From: Isoperla grammatica
Taxonomy: Eukaryota; Arthropoda; Insecta; Plecoptera; Perlodidae
Assembly: GCA_945910005.1 (NCBI GenBank)
Contig: CAMDTW010000469.1
Coordinates: 1 to 64,000 of the forward strand
DNA: 64,000 nucleotides
Direction of reading: 5' to 3'
The notes below the pieces were generated by a model that was given only the letters and a program-made list of their open reading frames with translations, searched no databases and was not told the origin of the DNA. Positions 63,608-64,000 of this stretch are shown here, one piece after another. Each line of letters opens with the position of its first letter. The first letter of the stretch is position 1. A program made the translations under genes and the position numbers.

Positions 63608-64000
63608 CTTTATTTGATGCATATTTTAACCAAAAACGACCAAAAAACTCAATGTATGCATTTTCATAATACTCTTGAAGAATAAAAACTATAATTCTTA
63701 TTTTTCAACGGAGGGTGTAACTTCTATAGAAGTTATCGACATGTGACGAAATGGACAAATTAGGCTTATTGGAGCCTGAAACGCTCTAAAACAACGATTT
63801 GTCAACTTTGGTTGAAACACTTAGGAATCCCAGCCGTATGCAAGATTCCTCTTAAAACTCGAGGTTTGTGGTAGATAGACTGAAATCAGCCAATTTCTAT
63901 ATTTTATCCATATTTTAACCAAAAACGACCAAAAACCTCATTTTATGCATTTTCATAATACTCTTGAAGAATAAAAACTATAGTTCTTATTTTTCAACGG

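Larger units (their letters stand above)
48561..64000 (+). repeat. 289-bp satellite array, segment 5 (about 53 monomers)
   Basis: Satellite from the D junction to the end of the window. About 48955-51794 is a third copy of the 12-mer family. From 51.8 to 53.2 kb there are four-monomer units. From about 53.2 kb, two copies of an 18-monomer, 5204-bp unit follow each other. The array runs off the right edge in mid-monomer, so its true extent is unknown. Between about 52.26 and 54.15 kb there is an excess of small insertions and deletions. No gene is visible. Confidence 0.96.

Noticed and set aside
1..64000. CENP-B box (TTCGnnnnAnnCGGG) in the monomer
   Set aside because: No match found. CGGG occurs only in the GGCGGGTATTAC monomer type, without the upstream TTCG at the right spacing.

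Overview
The window is almost entirely one eukaryotic satellite DNA array. An AT-rich monomer of about 289 bp runs head to tail on the + strand through about 58.4 kb, or roughly 202 copies. It is interrupted four times by pieces of a single LTR-retrotransposon-like element. I see no cellular protein-coding gene, rRNA, tRNA or CRISPR array. The organism is a eukaryote, plausibly an arthropod, judging from the satellite organisation and a short gag-like coiled-coil ORF. The sequence alone does not fix the taxon.

Layout: satellite 1-18439; truncated LTR fragment A 18440-18600; satellite 18601-24595; solo LTR B 24596-25195; satellite 25196-35319; two-LTR element C 35320-39560; satellite 39561-47960; solo LTR D 47961-48560; satellite 48561-64000. 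Element C has a 568-bp left LTR (31 bp deleted at its outer edge), a 3073-bp interior and a 600-bp right LTR. Its only substantial ORF is a 237-aa lysine-rich coiled-coil protein on the - strand. No reverse transcriptase, integrase or protease is recognisable, so C looks non-autonomous or decayed.

The array is not uniform. It is a patchwork of higher-order repeats (HORs) and segmental duplications: a ~9.6-9.9-kb block duplicated at +16.6/16.9 kb (9.0-18.6 and 25.6-35.5 kb); a 12-mer of 3465 bp (from 39966); an 18-mer of 5204 bp (53.2-63.6 kb); a 4-mer of about 1.16 kb; and a block carrying solo LTRs B and D with identical junctions. Copies often differ by exactly one monomer, as expected for unequal exchange. 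All four LTR pieces sit at the same phase of the monomer, so they appear to descend from one insertion that was later copied by satellite amplification.

Each monomer carries a compact set of symmetric motifs: an 18-bp perfect palindrome (TAACTTCTATAGAAGTTA), a 7-bp stem with a 14-nt loop (AGGAATC/GATTCCT), and two direct repeats each with a 10-bp period (ACCAAAAA and CGAAATG). These are the best candidates for a function, such as protein binding, curvature or secondary structure. That is inference. The most informative events are a 27-bp filler insertion at a monomer-type switch (2401-2427), a 4-bp microhomology junction inside fragment A (18598-18601), LTR alleles that trace solo-LTR formation, and a cluster of small indels at 52.3-54.15 kb that may be sequencing error.
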